Assembly (NCBI GenBank): GCA_035759705.1
Contig: DASTUJ010000019.1
Span: 1-45,970 of the forward strand
Origin: Actinomycetota bacterium
GTDB lineage: Bacteria > Actinomycetota > CADDZG01 > JAHWKV01
Reading direction: 5' to 3'
Length of the DNA: 45,970 bases
The position numbers were made by a program, and so were the translations under genes. How positions within the stretch are numbered: position 1 is the stretch's first letter; every line of letters starts with the position of its first letter. Shown here piece after piece: positions 1 through 8,341 of this stretch. The notes beneath the pieces are model-generated. The model had not been told where the DNA came from and did no database searches. It saw only the letters and a program-made list of their open reading frames with translations.

Positions 1-3
1 CCT

Positions 4-2307
4 CTAGATTCCGGGAACGGGCAGGTCCACAAAGGGTACCTCCGGCACGATCTGGGACGGCAACTCGGGCGCCGGCGCTTCCAACATCGAAGGCTCAGGC
101 GCAACGGGGGTGGGAGGTCGCCGCTTTGGCCGAACCACCGCCGGCTCTCCCGCCGGCGCGGCGAACTTCGCAGGATTGGTTCCCTCCAGCGCCTTGGTCA
201 TGAACCCGGCCCAGATGGTCGCCGGGAACGACCCGCCCGTCACCCGCCTGCCGTGCACGTTGGTCATCAGCGGGATTTTCCCCGAGGAATCCGGGGGGAA
301 CCCGACCCACACCACTGCGGTCAGATCCGGCGTGTAGCCGGCGAACCAGGCGTCGGCATGGTTCTGGGTGGTGCCGGTCTTGCCGGCCGCGCTGAAACCG
401 GTCTTTGCGCCGGTTCCTGTCCCTCTTTGAATAACCCCCTGAAGTACGGAGGTGACCTGGTGCGCGGTTGCCTCGGCCATGGCAGGCCGGCTACTGGGCT
501 CGATCTCCTTCAGGATCTCTCCGGTCGGAGATTCGACGCGGCTGATGACAATGGGTTCGGGACTGGCGCCCCCTGCGGCGAAAGTGGTGAACCCCCGGGC
601 CATCTCCAGCGGTGTGACCGGCGTGGTGCCGAGCGTGAGAGCGCACCCCTTGTCGGCTTCGGGGATCGCGATGCCGGCTTTTCCGGCAAGCTTGATGAAG
701 TCATCGGGCGAGACCAGCTTGTTCATGATCTGGGCGTACACGGTGTTGACGGAGTTGATGGTTGCGCCCGCCACGTCGAGTGTTCCGAATCCTGCGCCGC
801 CGAAGTTGGAAACCTTCCAGGGCGTACCGTCCCCGTTCCGGCAACGGGGAGAGCCGATTGTTGTCTGCGAGGGCCCGGAGAACGTAGAACGGATCGAGCC
901 GCCGTTTTCGATGAGGGCGGCCAGAGCGAACGGCTTGAACGCCGACCCTGCCTGACGGCCGCTGCCGTCGTCGGGACGGGAGTTGGCGGCGAAGTTGTGT
1001 CCGCGGGCCCTGGCCGGGTCTGCAACGTCCCGGCCGCCGACCATCGCCCTCACATTGCCCCTGGTGTCCATCGCCACCAGGGCCGCCTCGGGATCGCCCT
1101 CGAGGTTCAGCGTGGAGCTGACCGATGCTTCGGCTGCAGCCTGCATCTTGGGATCCAGGGTGGTGTGGATCACCATGCCACCGGTCGTCACCTCCGCCTT
1201 CGTGTAACCAAATTCCGGCGTTTGAAGAAGTCGCCGGACGTGCTCGATGAAAAACCCCGCCCGGGCGGTGTCGAACTCGCCGGGACCGAACCTGAACTCA
1301 TTCACGATGTCTTCCGCCCTGGCCTTCCTAGCGGCCGCCCCGTCGATGAACCCGGCTCGCTCCATGTCGCTCAACACCTCGTTGCGGATCTGAACGACCG
1401 CCCCCGGGTTGTCCTCGACCTGGAAACGGCGGGGTGCCCGCAGCACTCCCGCGAGATATGCGGACTGGCCGAGAGTCAGGTCCAAGGCCTTCTTTTTGAA
1501 GTAGGTCTGAGACGCCGCCTCAACTCCGTAGGCCCGGCGTCCGAAAAAGGCGTTGTTGAGGTAGAGCTCGAGAATCTCGTCTTTGGACAGGCGCTCCTCG
1601 ATCTTTTTGGCGGCATCGATTTCTTTAGCCTTGCGGGACATCGAGCGGCTCGTGCCGACCTCCTCCACATAAGCGCTCCGAGCGTACTGCTGGGTGATGG
1701 TGGAGCCTCCCTCGGCAACGCGCCCAGAGACAACGTTCGCCCAAAGCGCCCGCAACATGCCCCGGTAACTAACGCCATCGTGTTCGTAGAAGGTTCGATC
1801 TTCGGTCGCGACCACTGCGTCGCGAAGGTAACGGGAGACCTTGTCGAGCGGGATGTCTTCACGGTTCTGCTCCCCCCGGAGGATCCCGATCACGTTCCCG
1901 TCCTTGTCGAGCACCCGGCTGGCCTGCACAACCGGGGCGGCGGAAACCGATGAAGCCGCCGCAACGTCGACGGCGGCAAACATCACCACGGGGATCAAGA
2001 GGGCGACCGCCAGCACGATTGTGGTTCCGGCGAGGAGCCAACCCCACTGGGTAGGCCTGCCGGCGACAACCAACCGCGTCTGCACCTGGGCGAACGCCGG
2101 CCGGGCGTACTCCTCCACCTTTGTCCAGGCGGCGGGGCGGGGCCGGGCGACGGGCAGGGGCGGCTGCCCGCGTTGAGCCGCGTCCTTCGCAACGGGTGGA
2201 CTGTAGCGCAGCGGCAAAGACATCGACGACCGAGCACCCGGTTCTTTGGGGGTGCTTGCAGCGCCGAGCGTGGGATTCGAACCGTCCGTTGTGACGTTGC
2301 GCCACAT
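4..2307 (-). CDS. Class A penicillin-binding protein (glycosyltransferase/transpeptidase)
   Basis: Bifunctional peptidoglycan synthase of the PBP1A type, which polymerises lipid II and cross-links stem peptides on the outer membrane face. About 767 aa: a proline-rich cytoplasmic N-terminus, one membrane segment near residues 88-113, a GT51 domain with the catalytic Glu in TEDRTFYEHDG (about residue 169) and GGSTITQQ (about 200-207), then a transpeptidase domain with SAFK (Ser about 455), SVN (about 519) and KTGT (about 643), and a proline-rich tail. The ATG at 2307 is chosen because GGAGG lies 6 bases upstream; a GTG at 2325 and an ATG at 2223 lack this. It is a close paralogue of the PBP at 22658-24949. 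The fold and active sites are clear; which wall process it serves is not. Confidence 0.95.
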   Translation of the reverse strand: MWRNVTTDGSNPTLGAASTPKEPGARSSMSLPLRYSPPVAKDAAQRGQPPLPVARPRPAAWTKVEEYARPAFAQVQTRLVVAGRPTQWGWLLAGTTIVLAVALLIPVVMFAAVDVAAASSVSAAPVVQASRVLDKDGNVIGILRGEQNREDIPLDKVSRYLRDAVVATEDRTFYEHDGVSYRGMLRALWANVVSGRVAEGGSTITQQYARSAYVEEVGTSRSMSRKAKEIDAAKKIEERLSKDEILELYLNNAFFGRRAYGVEAASQTYFKKKALDLTLGQSAYLAGVLRAPRRFQVEDNPGAVVQIRNEVLSDMERAGFIDGAAARKARAEDIVNEFRFGPGEFDTARAGFFIEHVRRLLQTPEFGYTKAEVTTGGMVIHTTLDPKMQAAAEASVSSTLNLEGDPEAALVAMDTRGNVRAMVGGRDVADPARARGHNFAANSRPDDGSGRQAGSAFKPFALAALIENGGSIRSTFSGPSQTTIGSPRCRNGDGTPWKVSNFGGAGFGTLDVAGATINSVNTVYAQIMNKLVSPDDFIKLAGKAGIAIPEADKGCALTLGTTPVTPLEMARGFTTFAAGGASPEPIVISRVESPTGEILKEIEPSSRPAMAEATAHQVTSVLQGVIQRGTGTGAKTGFSAAGKTGTTQNHADAWFAGYTPDLTAVVWVGFPPDSSGKIPLMTNVHGRRVTGGSFPATIWAGFMTKALEGTNPAKFAAPAGEPAVVRPKRRPPTPVAPEPSMLEAPAPELPSQIVPEVPFVDLPVPGI

Positions 2308-2447
2308 GTGTTGCCTCCGATGCACATCTAGGATGCGTCACCGGGTACCAGAGTGCGCTTGGCCAGCAAGCCAGGACCTGGGGTTAGTCTTTGGGCGCTT
2401 GGGGATTACTCCAAGGGTAGCGCACAAATCGATTTGGGAGGCCGCAG

Positions 2448-3227
2448 CTACCCGGACCGACCGGCCCGGATTGCCCGGGCCTCCTCCACGTAGGTGACAA
2501 CCGCCGTCAGCCGCCGGGGGTCGAACCCCATCGCTCCACCGACGTGAGCGCTTACGGCCTCCTTTTTTTCACTCCAGAGCCGGGCGGCGGACTCCAGCAG
2601 GTCCGGGTCCCGGCCGGTGAAGCTCGTGCCGATCTCGTCCCACCGGGCCGACATTGCCTGGACCTCGGCGTCCGCCGCCGGGGTGCCTGCCTGAAGCTTT
2701 TCGTTCAGGTCCTTGAACAGGGCCACCCACTCGGCCCTGAGGCCGGCGTCCTTTTCGGTTCCCAGGCTCTCGCGCCGGTCGACGATCCTCTGCTTTTGTT
2801 CGTCGGTGAAGTATCCCTCCAGCATCGTGTGTACCTCCATGCTTTTGAGTAGCAGGTCCGGTCCGGCCCTGCGGCCGTCCATCCGGTTCAGCAGCTTGCG
2901 TACCTCGGCGATCGTGCCGGCCAGCTCCACGGCCTTCGACTCCATCCGGTCGAGCTCCGCCCGCAGCACTCCCTGAAGCGCTTCAGGGTCATCGGCCGGG
3001 GCCTCGAGCACCCGTCTTACGTCCTCCAGCGACAGCCCCAGGCGCCGGAGCGCCCGGATTCGAAGCAGCCGCCACAGGTCGTTCTCCGAGTAGCGGCGGT
3101 GGCCGGAATCGGTTCTCTCCCGTGCCGCCAGCAGACCAATTTGGTCGTAGTGTCGTAGCGTTCGAACCGTCAGCCCGGCGTCCCGGGCCATCTCGCCGAT
3201 GCTCCAACGCCGATCGTGCACGCTCAT
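2448..3227 (-). CDS. TipA-like MerR family regulator
   Basis: 259-aa transcription regulator. The N-terminal winged helix-turn-helix of the MerR family (WSIGEMARDAGLTVRTLRHYDQIGLL) is followed by a dimerisation helix and a TipAS-like all-helical ligand-binding domain (EGYFTDEQKQRI, then acidic helices ending near RLTAVVTYVEEARAIR). TipA-type proteins bind thiopeptide or multidrug ligands and activate promoters with long spacers, usually including their own. There is no Shine-Dalgarno sequence. The predicted transcription start coincides with the ATG, so the mRNA is probably leaderless (see the promoter entry at 3234-3264). The gene is divergent from the LCP ligase. The ligand cannot be read from the sequence. 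Confidence 0.9.
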   Translation of the reverse strand: MSVHDRRWSIGEMARDAGLTVRTLRHYDQIGLLAARERTDSGHRRYSENDLWRLLRIRALRRLGLSLEDVRRVLEAPADDPEALQGVLRAELDRMESKAVELAGTIAEVRKLLNRMDGRRAGPDLLLKSMEVHTMLEGYFTDEQKQRIVDRRESLGTEKDAGLRAEWVALFKDLNEKLQAGTPAADAEVQAMSARWDEIGTSFTGRDPDLLESAARLWSEKKEAVSAHVGGAMGFDPRRLTAVVTYVEEARAIRAGRSG

Positions 3228-3233
3228 GGGTCG

Positions 3234-3264
3234 ATGGTAGAACCGGACGTTACGTCAGGTGCAA
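3234..3264 (-). promoter_or_regulatory. MerR-type autoregulated promoter with 19-bp spacer
   Basis: Reading the minus strand, a -35 box TTGCAC (3264-3259) and a -10 box TACCAT (3239-3234) are separated by exactly 19 bases, the overlong spacing typical of MerR-activated promoters. The spacer carries a near-perfect palindrome at 3242-3260 (plus strand ACCGGACGTTACGTCAGGT). The -10 ends 6 bases before the ATG at 3227, so transcription should begin at or next to the start codon. That the regulator acts on its own promoter is inferred from position and family habit. Confidence 0.8.
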
Positions 3265-3325
3265 GTGCTTTCTCGAAAAGTACGGTGCTGGTAACAAAAC
3301 GCGATCCGGGGGACACTGAGGGCCC

Positions 3326-4780
3326 GTGACGTACCCGCCCTTCGAGCCCCGCGACCCCAGGTTCGACCAGACTGCGGTCCTCTACCCCGACCGGCCGGAC
3401 CTGTACCCCCCGGGCCCGCCTCCCCCGCCCCTGCCCCCGTACCGCCGCCGCCGCAACTGGGGCCGCCGGGTCGTGACGGGCATTACCATCCTGCTGCTGG
3501 TTGCTCTGGTCGCCGTGACGGCCGGCGGGTTCTACTTACAGTCCCGCCTCAAGGACGTACGTCGCGTGACCCCCGCCGGCCTGACACCGGCCTCGGGCAG
3601 GGCGATGACGGTGCTGATGGTCGGGTCCGACAGCCGCACCGGCCTGGAGCCCGGGCAGGAAAGCTTCGGCACGATCGCCGGGCAGCGCAGCGACGCGATC
3701 ATGCTGCTTAGGGTCGACCCGTCGGTCGACCAGGCCACCGTGCTCTCCATTCCCCGGGACCTCTACCTGCCGATCGCTGGGACCGGCAAGAGCAACCGCA
3801 TCAACACCGCCTACGCCGGGGGACCGGACCGGCTGATCCAGACCATCACCGCAGGGCTCGGAATCCCCATCGACCACTACGTCGAGGTCAACTTCGACGG
3901 GTTCCGGGGCATCGTCGACGCGATCGGCGGCCTCAACATCAACTTCCCGGCGCCGGCGCGGGACATCCTCGCCGAGCTGAACGTCCCCACCGCCGGCTGC
4001 GTTCACCTCGACGGCAGGCAGGGGCTTGCCTACGTGCGAAGCCGGCACTACGAGTTCCTCGAGAACGGCAGGTGGAAGACCGACCCCACAAGCGACTTCG
4101 GGCGCATCAACCGCCAGCAGGACTTCATCCGCCGGATGATCAAAAAGGCGATCTCCGCGGGAGCCCGCAACCCGTTCACCGCCAACAAGCTGCTGAACTC
4201 CTTCGTCGAGGAGGTGGTCCTGGACAGCGAGATGGGGACCACCGACCTCCTCCGCCTGGGCATGAGCTTCCGCTCGCTGGGGGACGGCGGCATCGAGATG
4301 CTGACCATCCCAACCGTGGGCGCCCGGGTGGGCGGGTCGTCGGTGCTCAAGATGAAGGAGCCCGATGCATCAGGCATGATCGACAGGTTCCTGAACCCGC
4401 CGCCCAAGGTCGAGGCGCCGGAGGCGGAGGCACTGAGTCCGGGCGACGTGAAGATCCAGGTCCTGAACGGCTCCGGCCGGCCGGGCGAAGCGGGCGCCAC
4501 GCTGACCAAGCTGGGCAAGATCGGATTCGTGGGGGCCGGCACCAGCGACGCGCCGGCCCGCACCAACAGCCTCATCCGGCACGCCAAAGGGGCGGGGGCC
4601 AAGGCGGCGCTGCTCCAGGGATACGTGGTCGGAGCGAGCGAGATTCAGGAGGACGTGTCGGTTAAAGGAAGTGATGTGGTGCTGGTGACCGGCAAGAGCT
4701 TCGGCGGCATCCGCACCACACCCGAGGCGCCGGCAGCCGCTGCTGCGCCTCCCGACCCGGCTGCGGAGTGCCTGGCGTAG
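3326..4780 (+). CDS. LytR-CpsA-Psr (LCP) family wall-polymer ligase with LytR_C domain
   Basis: 484-aa membrane-anchored LCP protein. Family members transfer lipid-linked glycopolymers to peptidoglycan outside the membrane. It has a proline-rich cytoplasmic tail, one membrane helix near residues 48-70, an LCP catalytic domain (GSDSRTG, RSDAIMLLRVDP, SIPRDLYLPI, INTAYAGGP, YVRSRHYE, DFGRINRQQDFI with the usual Asp and Arg residues) and a C-terminal LytR_C domain near residues 395-475 (KIQVLNGSGRPG). The start is GTG. It neighbours a class A PBP and is divergent from the MerR regulator, which fits envelope assembly but does not show co-regulation. Confidence 0.92.
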   Translation: MTYPPFEPRDPRFDQTAVLYPDRPDLYPPGPPPPPLPPYRRRRNWGRRVVTGITILLLVALVAVTAGGFYLQSRLKDVRRVTPAGLTPASGRAMTVLMVGSDSRTGLEPGQESFGTIAGQRSDAIMLLRVDPSVDQATVLSIPRDLYLPIAGTGKSNRINTAYAGGPDRLIQTITAGLGIPIDHYVEVNFDGFRGIVDAIGGLNINFPAPARDILAELNVPTAGCVHLDGRQGLAYVRSRHYEFLENGRWKTDPTSDFGRINRQQDFIRRMIKKAISAGARNPFTANKLLNSFVEEVVLDSEMGTTDLLRLGMSFRSLGDGGIEMLTIPTVGARVGGSSVLKMKEPDASGMIDRFLNPPPKVEAPEAEALSPGDVKIQVLNGSGRPGEAGATLTKLGKIGFVGAGTSDAPARTNSLIRHAKGAGAKAALLQGYVVGASEIQEDVSVKGSDVVLVTGKSFGGIRTTPEAPAAAAAPPDPAAECLA

Positions 4781-4794
4781 GGGGTGCTACCCCC
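4780..4794 (+). terminator. Short perfect hairpin after the LCP gene
   Basis: GGGGGT-GCT-ACCCCC forms a 6-bp perfect stem beginning at the last base of the LCP stop codon. No T-run follows, so termination is likely weak. It lies just upstream of the mazE-like promoter. Confidence 0.35.
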
Positions 4795-4807
4795 GGTCGT
4801 ACCGTGG

Positions 4808-4813
4808 TAGCAT
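4808..4813 (+). promoter_or_regulatory. Candidate -10 box for a leaderless mazEF transcript
   Basis: TAGCAT ends exactly 6 bases before the TTG start at 4820, and no Shine-Dalgarno sequence is present. The same spacing recurs at other starts in this window, so a leaderless transcript is likely. No convincing -35 hexamer is seen. Confidence 0.45.
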
Positions 4814-4819
4814 CATCCC

Positions 4820-5053
4820 TTGAAACTGAGCGTCAGCCTTTCCAAAGAGGACGTCGAGTTCCTCGAAACCTATGCTCAGGCACAGGGCCTTCCGTCACGT
4901 TCCGCCGTGTTGCATAAGGCGATTTCCGTACTCAAGTCCAGCGTCCTTGGTCCGGCATACGATCAAGCTTGGCAGGAGTGGCGGGATGACGAATCGGGTG
5001 AAGTCTGGGATACCGCCATTGGGGACGGTCTTGCAAATGATGCGGCGCGGTGA
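4820..5053 (+). CDS. MazE-like antitoxin (ribbon-helix-helix)
   Basis: 77-aa protein with a TTG start. The N-terminus (MKLSVSLSKEDVEFLETYAQAQGL followed by SRSAVLHKAISVL) reads as a ribbon-helix-helix DNA-binding fold, a beta strand and two helices. The acidic C-terminus (EWRDDESGEVWDTAIGDG) is typical of the disordered toxin-binding tail. It overlaps the start of the MazF-type toxin by 14-17 bases, the usual antitoxin-first arrangement. Type II antitoxins of this sort neutralise the partner and repress the operon. Identity rests on fold pattern and gene order. Confidence 0.82.
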   Translation: MKLSVSLSKEDVEFLETYAQAQGLPSRSAVLHKAISVLKSSVLGPAYDQAWQEWRDDESGEVWDTAIGDGLANDAAR

Positions 5054-5387
5054 AATACGGTGGGTCGACATGAATCCCTCGAAGGGCTCTGAAGCGTCAA
5101 AGCGGCGACCAGCGGTTCTCGTAAGCAACGACGCTGCCAACTCGACGGCGAGTCGCCTGGGCCGGGGGGTCGTCACGATCGTTCCGATCACTTCCAACGT
5201 CGAGCGGATCTACCCGTTCCAGGTCCACCTCAATGCTGGCCCGTGCGGTCTATCCACTGATTCCAAGGCTCAGGCGGAGCAGGTTCGCAGCGTGTCGGTT
5301 GAACGGGTTGGGTCGGTTCTTGGAACCGTCCCTCCACAGTTGATGCAGAAGGTCGACGATGCCCTGAGGCTCCACCTGGCTCTGTAG
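5040..5387 (+). CDS. MazF/PemK-type endoribonuclease toxin
   Basis: 115-aa toxin of the MazF/PemK family, which cleaves mRNA at short sequences. Family hallmarks are RRGEIRWVDMNPSKGSEASKRRPAVLVSND, VVTIVPITS and DSKAQAEQVRSVSVERVGSVLG. The Arg in the KRRPAVLVSND strand and the Ser/Thr in VPITS match the usual catalytic area. Two consecutive ATG codons (5037 and 5040) could each start the protein; both lie inside the antitoxin reading frame, indicating translational coupling. It ends 4 bases before the convergent qcrB gene. Its cleavage site cannot be predicted. Confidence 0.9.
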   Translation: MRRGEIRWVDMNPSKGSEASKRRPAVLVSNDAANSTASRLGRGVVTIVPITSNVERIYPFQVHLNAGPCGLSTDSKAQAEQVRSVSVERVGSVLGTVPPQLMQKVDDALRLHLAL

Positions 5388-5391
5388 AACC

Positions 5392-6768
5392 TCAGACCTT
5401 CTCCGGCTCCGCCGTCTCGTATGAGCCGTCGGCGGTCCGCACGATGACGTGGCCGTGCTCGTCGCCGGTCCTCGGGGCCCGTCCCTTCAGCTCCTTGCAG
5501 ATCTTGTAGGTGGCGATGCCGGCCACCAGCGGGAAGACGAATGCCATGACCTGCAGGCCCTGCGTGACCCTCTCCAGCGGCAGGTTGAACAGGCCGGCTA
5601 TGACGTCGTTGCCTCCGGCGACGAAAAGCACCGCGTAGAACGACAGGCCCGCCACACCCAGCGCCGTCCGGACGGGCACGTCCCGCGGCCGGTTCAACAG
5701 GTTGTGCGGCTGCCTGTCCTTGGTGAACTTCGCCTCGATCCACGGCCAGGCGTACAGGATGTTGAATGTCAGGCCGGGGATCAGCAGTCCCGGGAAGAAC
5801 GGGTTCGGGATGGTGAACCCGAACGCCCTCACCTCCCACGGCGGCATCAGCCTGAGCGCCCCCTCCAGCCATCCGAGGTACCAGTCGGGCTGGGCCCCGG
5901 CGCTCACCCGAGCGGGGTCGAACGGACCGTAGATCCACACCGGGTTGATCTGGAACAACCCGGCCAGCAGGGTCACCGTCGCCCCGGTCAGGAAGAACAG
6001 CGCTCCGGCCTTGACCGCGTAGGTCGGCCACATCCGGGTGCCGACGATATTCTGCTCGGTTCGCATCGGTCCCGGGAACTGGGTGTGCTTCTGCCGCCAC
6101 ACCATCGCCAGGTGCAGTCCCAGCAACAGGCCGATCGCCCCTGGGATGATCAGGATGTGGATGACGTAGAGCCTGGAGAGTATGTTGCCGAACGGGAACT
6201 CTCCCCCGAACACCAGGAACGCCAGCCAGGTCCCCACGACCGGGATCGAAAGGGCCACCGAGTACGCGATGCGCAGGCCGGTCCCACTGAGCAGGTCGTC
6301 GGGCAGGCTGTAGCCGCTGAACCCGGCAAGCAGGCCGAGGGTCAGCAGGGTCAGACCGATGATCCAGTTCAGCTCCCGGGGCTTGCGGAATGCGCCGGTG
6401 AAGAACACCCGCAGCATGTGCACCACCAGGACCGCCATGAACATGAGAGCCGACCAGTGGTGGATCTGGCGCATGACCAGGCCGGATCGGACCTCGAAGC
6501 TGATCTCGAGGAGCGACTCGTACGCCTGCGACATGTGGACGCCCCGAAGCGGCGTATAGGGCCCGCTGTAGATGACCTCCCGGGCCGAGGGCGAGAAGAA
6601 GAACGTCAGGAAGATGCCGGTCCCGATAAGGATCAGGAACAGGTAGAGCGCGATCTCGCCCAGAAGGAACGACCAGTGGTCGGGGAAGATCCGCCGCAGC
6701 GTCTTCTTCGAGAACCCGGTGATCCGCAGCCGTTCGTCCAGGAACCGGACCGCCTTTTGGACGATCAT
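5392..6768 (-). CDS. qcrB: Cytochrome bc1 complex cytochrome b subunit
   Basis: 458-aa multi-pass membrane protein of the menaquinol:cytochrome c reductase, which oxidises menaquinol and pumps charge through two b hemes. Heme-ligand histidines sit in two pairs with the usual 13-14 residue spacing: HHWSALMFMAVLVVHMLRVFF and HILIIPGAIGLLLGLHLAMVW. The quinone-site PWE motif lies in LMPPWEVRAFGF. The ATG at 6768 overlaps the qcrA stop as ATGA. The extended C-terminal part with further membrane helices is typical of actinobacterial QcrB. It is the last gene of ctaE-qcrC-qcrA-qcrB. Confidence 0.96.
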   Translation of the reverse strand: MIVQKAVRFLDERLRITGFSKKTLRRIFPDHWSFLLGEIALYLFLILIGTGIFLTFFFSPSAREVIYSGPYTPLRGVHMSQAYESLLEISFEVRSGLVMRQIHHWSALMFMAVLVVHMLRVFFTGAFRKPRELNWIIGLTLLTLGLLAGFSGYSLPDDLLSGTGLRIAYSVALSIPVVGTWLAFLVFGGEFPFGNILSRLYVIHILIIPGAIGLLLGLHLAMVWRQKHTQFPGPMRTEQNIVGTRMWPTYAVKAGALFFLTGATVTLLAGLFQINPVWIYGPFDPARVSAGAQPDWYLGWLEGALRLMPPWEVRAFGFTIPNPFFPGLLIPGLTFNILYAWPWIEAKFTKDRQPHNLLNRPRDVPVRTALGVAGLSFYAVLFVAGGNDVIAGLFNLPLERVTQGLQVMAFVFPLVAGIATYKICKELKGRAPRTGDEHGHVIVRTADGSYETAEPEKV

Positions 6769-7610
6769 CGGTTCATGTTCCAAAAGGCCGGGCCGACCGG
6801 CTCGGGAAAGTCGTCGGTGGCCACGATGTAGCCCTCGTCGTCGACCTCGATCGGCAGTTGGGGCAGCGGACGGGTCGCCGGGCCGGCGATCGGCTTGGCG
6901 CCGTCCAGGACGTCGAAGGTCGACTGGTGGCAGGGGCAGAACAGGTCGTGGGTGGCCACCCGGTAGAGGCCGACGGGGCACCCTGCGTGGGTGCAGATCT
7001 TGGAGTACGCGATCAGGCCTTCGGCCGTCCCCTCCTGCGATGAAAGCTGGGCCGGGTCGACCCGGATCAGGACGGTTTGCGAGTCCGCCTGGTCGGTCTG
7101 CCCCTCGGGGAACACCGTCAGAACGCCCTCGACCGCCAGGTCGGTGGCCCTGACCAGCTGGCCGTCCTCACGGACCAGGCGGCTCCCTTTGCGCCAGGCC
7201 GTGCGCAGTAGCGAGGTGCCCGGGCTCGGCCCCAGCGAGCGGATCGGGAAGACCAGCGCCAGGCCCATCGCCCCGGCGGCTGCGCCCAGCATCCGAAACA
7301 GGAACTTGCGGCGCCCGAACGACTCCTCCCAGCCCTCGGCGACCACCTCGGCTACCTCGTCCTCGTCGCCTGGGGGCGGGGCGTCCTCGTAGTCGCCGAC
7401 CTCGGGGCCCTTGGACATAAGCTTCCCCGCCCACTCGGCCAGGCCGTAGCCCAGGCCGCCGAGCGCGAGGGCGAGCAGGATCCCCTCCGCCTGCACGTTT
7501 CCGCCGAGGATGTAGACCACCGCCAGGGCCAGGCCGGCCAGCGTGCTCAGGCCGAACGCCAGCGCAATCCGCCGTACCGCCCGGACCTCTTCCCTGCTCG
7601 TCTCGTTCAC
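6765..7610 (-). CDS. qcrA: Cytochrome bc1 complex Rieske iron-sulfur subunit
   Basis: 281-aa Rieske protein passing electrons from menaquinol to cytochrome c in the bc1 complex. The 2Fe-2S ligands are in CTHAGCPVG and CPCHQSTFD. Three membrane segments precede the cluster domain (IALAFGLSTLAGLALAVVYIL, then ILLALALGGLGYGLAEW, then FRMLGAAAGAMGLALVFPI), the actinobacterial arrangement rather than the single anchor of proteobacterial proteins. The GTG at 7610 is chosen for its GGAGA five to six bases upstream and its GTGA overlap with qcrC. A longer upstream reading has no support. Confidence 0.95.
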   Translation of the reverse strand: MNETSREEVRAVRRIALAFGLSTLAGLALAVVYILGGNVQAEGILLALALGGLGYGLAEWAGKLMSKGPEVGDYEDAPPPGDEDEVAEVVAEGWEESFGRRKFLFRMLGAAAGAMGLALVFPIRSLGPSPGTSLLRTAWRKGSRLVREDGQLVRATDLAVEGVLTVFPEGQTDQADSQTVLIRVDPAQLSSQEGTAEGLIAYSKICTHAGCPVGLYRVATHDLFCPCHQSTFDVLDGAKPIAGPATRPLPQLPIEVDDEGYIVATDDFPEPVGPAFWNMNR

Positions 7611-8341
7611 TCTTTTTCTCCGACAAACCGGCAGATCAACACAAACAACCCGATGCCCACCAGCCACGCCACCGCGCCCTCGGCGATGGGTCCGATACGC
7701 CGCATCCCGAGTCCGCCCGGATCGGGCACATCACGAAGATAGTCCAGATAGCGGGCGATGGAGTTGGCATCCTTCTCGCTGAGGGTCTGCTCCTGGAACA
7801 CCGGCATGGCGCCGGGCCCGATTCTCATGGCCTCGACGACCTCCACCGGCGTCGAGTGGCTGAGCGACGGGGCTTCAAGGCCGGCTCCGACCGCCCCGCC
7901 GGCGCCCGCCGAGCTGTGGCAGGCCCCGCAGTTCTCGGAGTAGAGCTGCTGGCCGAGGACTAGGTCGCCGTCGTCAACGTCCACGTCCGGGATCTCCGGA
8001 CCGTTCCCCAGGGAGGCGACGTAGCTGGAGATCTGCCCGATCTGCTCCTCGTCGAAAGCCGCCGGCTTGCGCACCGGCTGGCGTCGTGGGTCGTCCAGCG
8101 GCATACGGCCGGTGGAGAGCATGAAGTGTGCGCCGGCGGCCCCGGAGTCGGTGACCGCCGGACCGAGGTTGGTTCCGACGCCCCCTGCGCCGTGGCAGCT
8201 TGAGCATGCGTTCTCGAACAGGGCCCGGCCCTCCTCGACCTCGTCCGGGTCGGGTGTCGCCGCCGAGGCCACGCCGGCAAGGCTGGTTAACAAGATCGCT
8301 CCGGAAAACACCAGAGCCGTCACCCGTCGAGCGGCCCTCAT
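7607..8341 (-). CDS. qcrC: Di-heme cytochrome c subunit of the bc1 complex
   Basis: 244-aa protein with a cleavable-looking signal (VTALVFSGAILLTSLAGVASA), two class I cytochrome c domains with CSSCH and CGACH heme sites, and a C-terminal membrane helix (VAWLVGIGLFVLICRFVG). This di-heme, C-terminally anchored form is the actinobacterial QcrC, which passes electrons directly to cytochrome aa3 in a bcc-aa3 supercomplex without soluble cytochrome c. The ATG at 8341 overlaps the ctaE stop as ATGA. The candidate axial methionines lie in STGRMPLDD and GAMPVFQE. Confidence 0.95.
   Translation of the reverse strand: MRAARRVTALVFSGAILLTSLAGVASAATPDPDEVEEGRALFENACSSCHGAGGVGTNLGPAVTDSGAAGAHFMLSTGRMPLDDPRRQPVRKPAAFDEEQIGQISSYVASLGNGPEIPDVDVDDGDLVLGQQLYSENCGACHSSAGAGGAVGAGLEAPSLSHSTPVEVVEAMRIGPGAMPVFQEQTLSEKDANSIARYLDYLRDVPDPGGLGMRRIGPIAEGAVAWLVGIGLFVLICRFVGEKE

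Noticed and set aside
253-1953. Long open frame (566 codons) on the plus strand
   Set aside because: It is the antisense shadow of the PBP gene in GC-rich DNA. The translation has Gly/Arg/Asp-rich low-complexity character and no domain. Similar shadows opposite leuS (30317-32341), qcrB, glgB and ctaE/SNF2 were rejected for the same reason.
2260-2340. tRNA T-arm-like GGTTCGAATCCC on the minus strand near the first PBP start
   Set aside because: The T-stem has mismatches and no matching acceptor 5' strand, D-arm or anticodon arm can be found upstream. The sequence also reads as the PBP N-terminus behind a good ribosome site.
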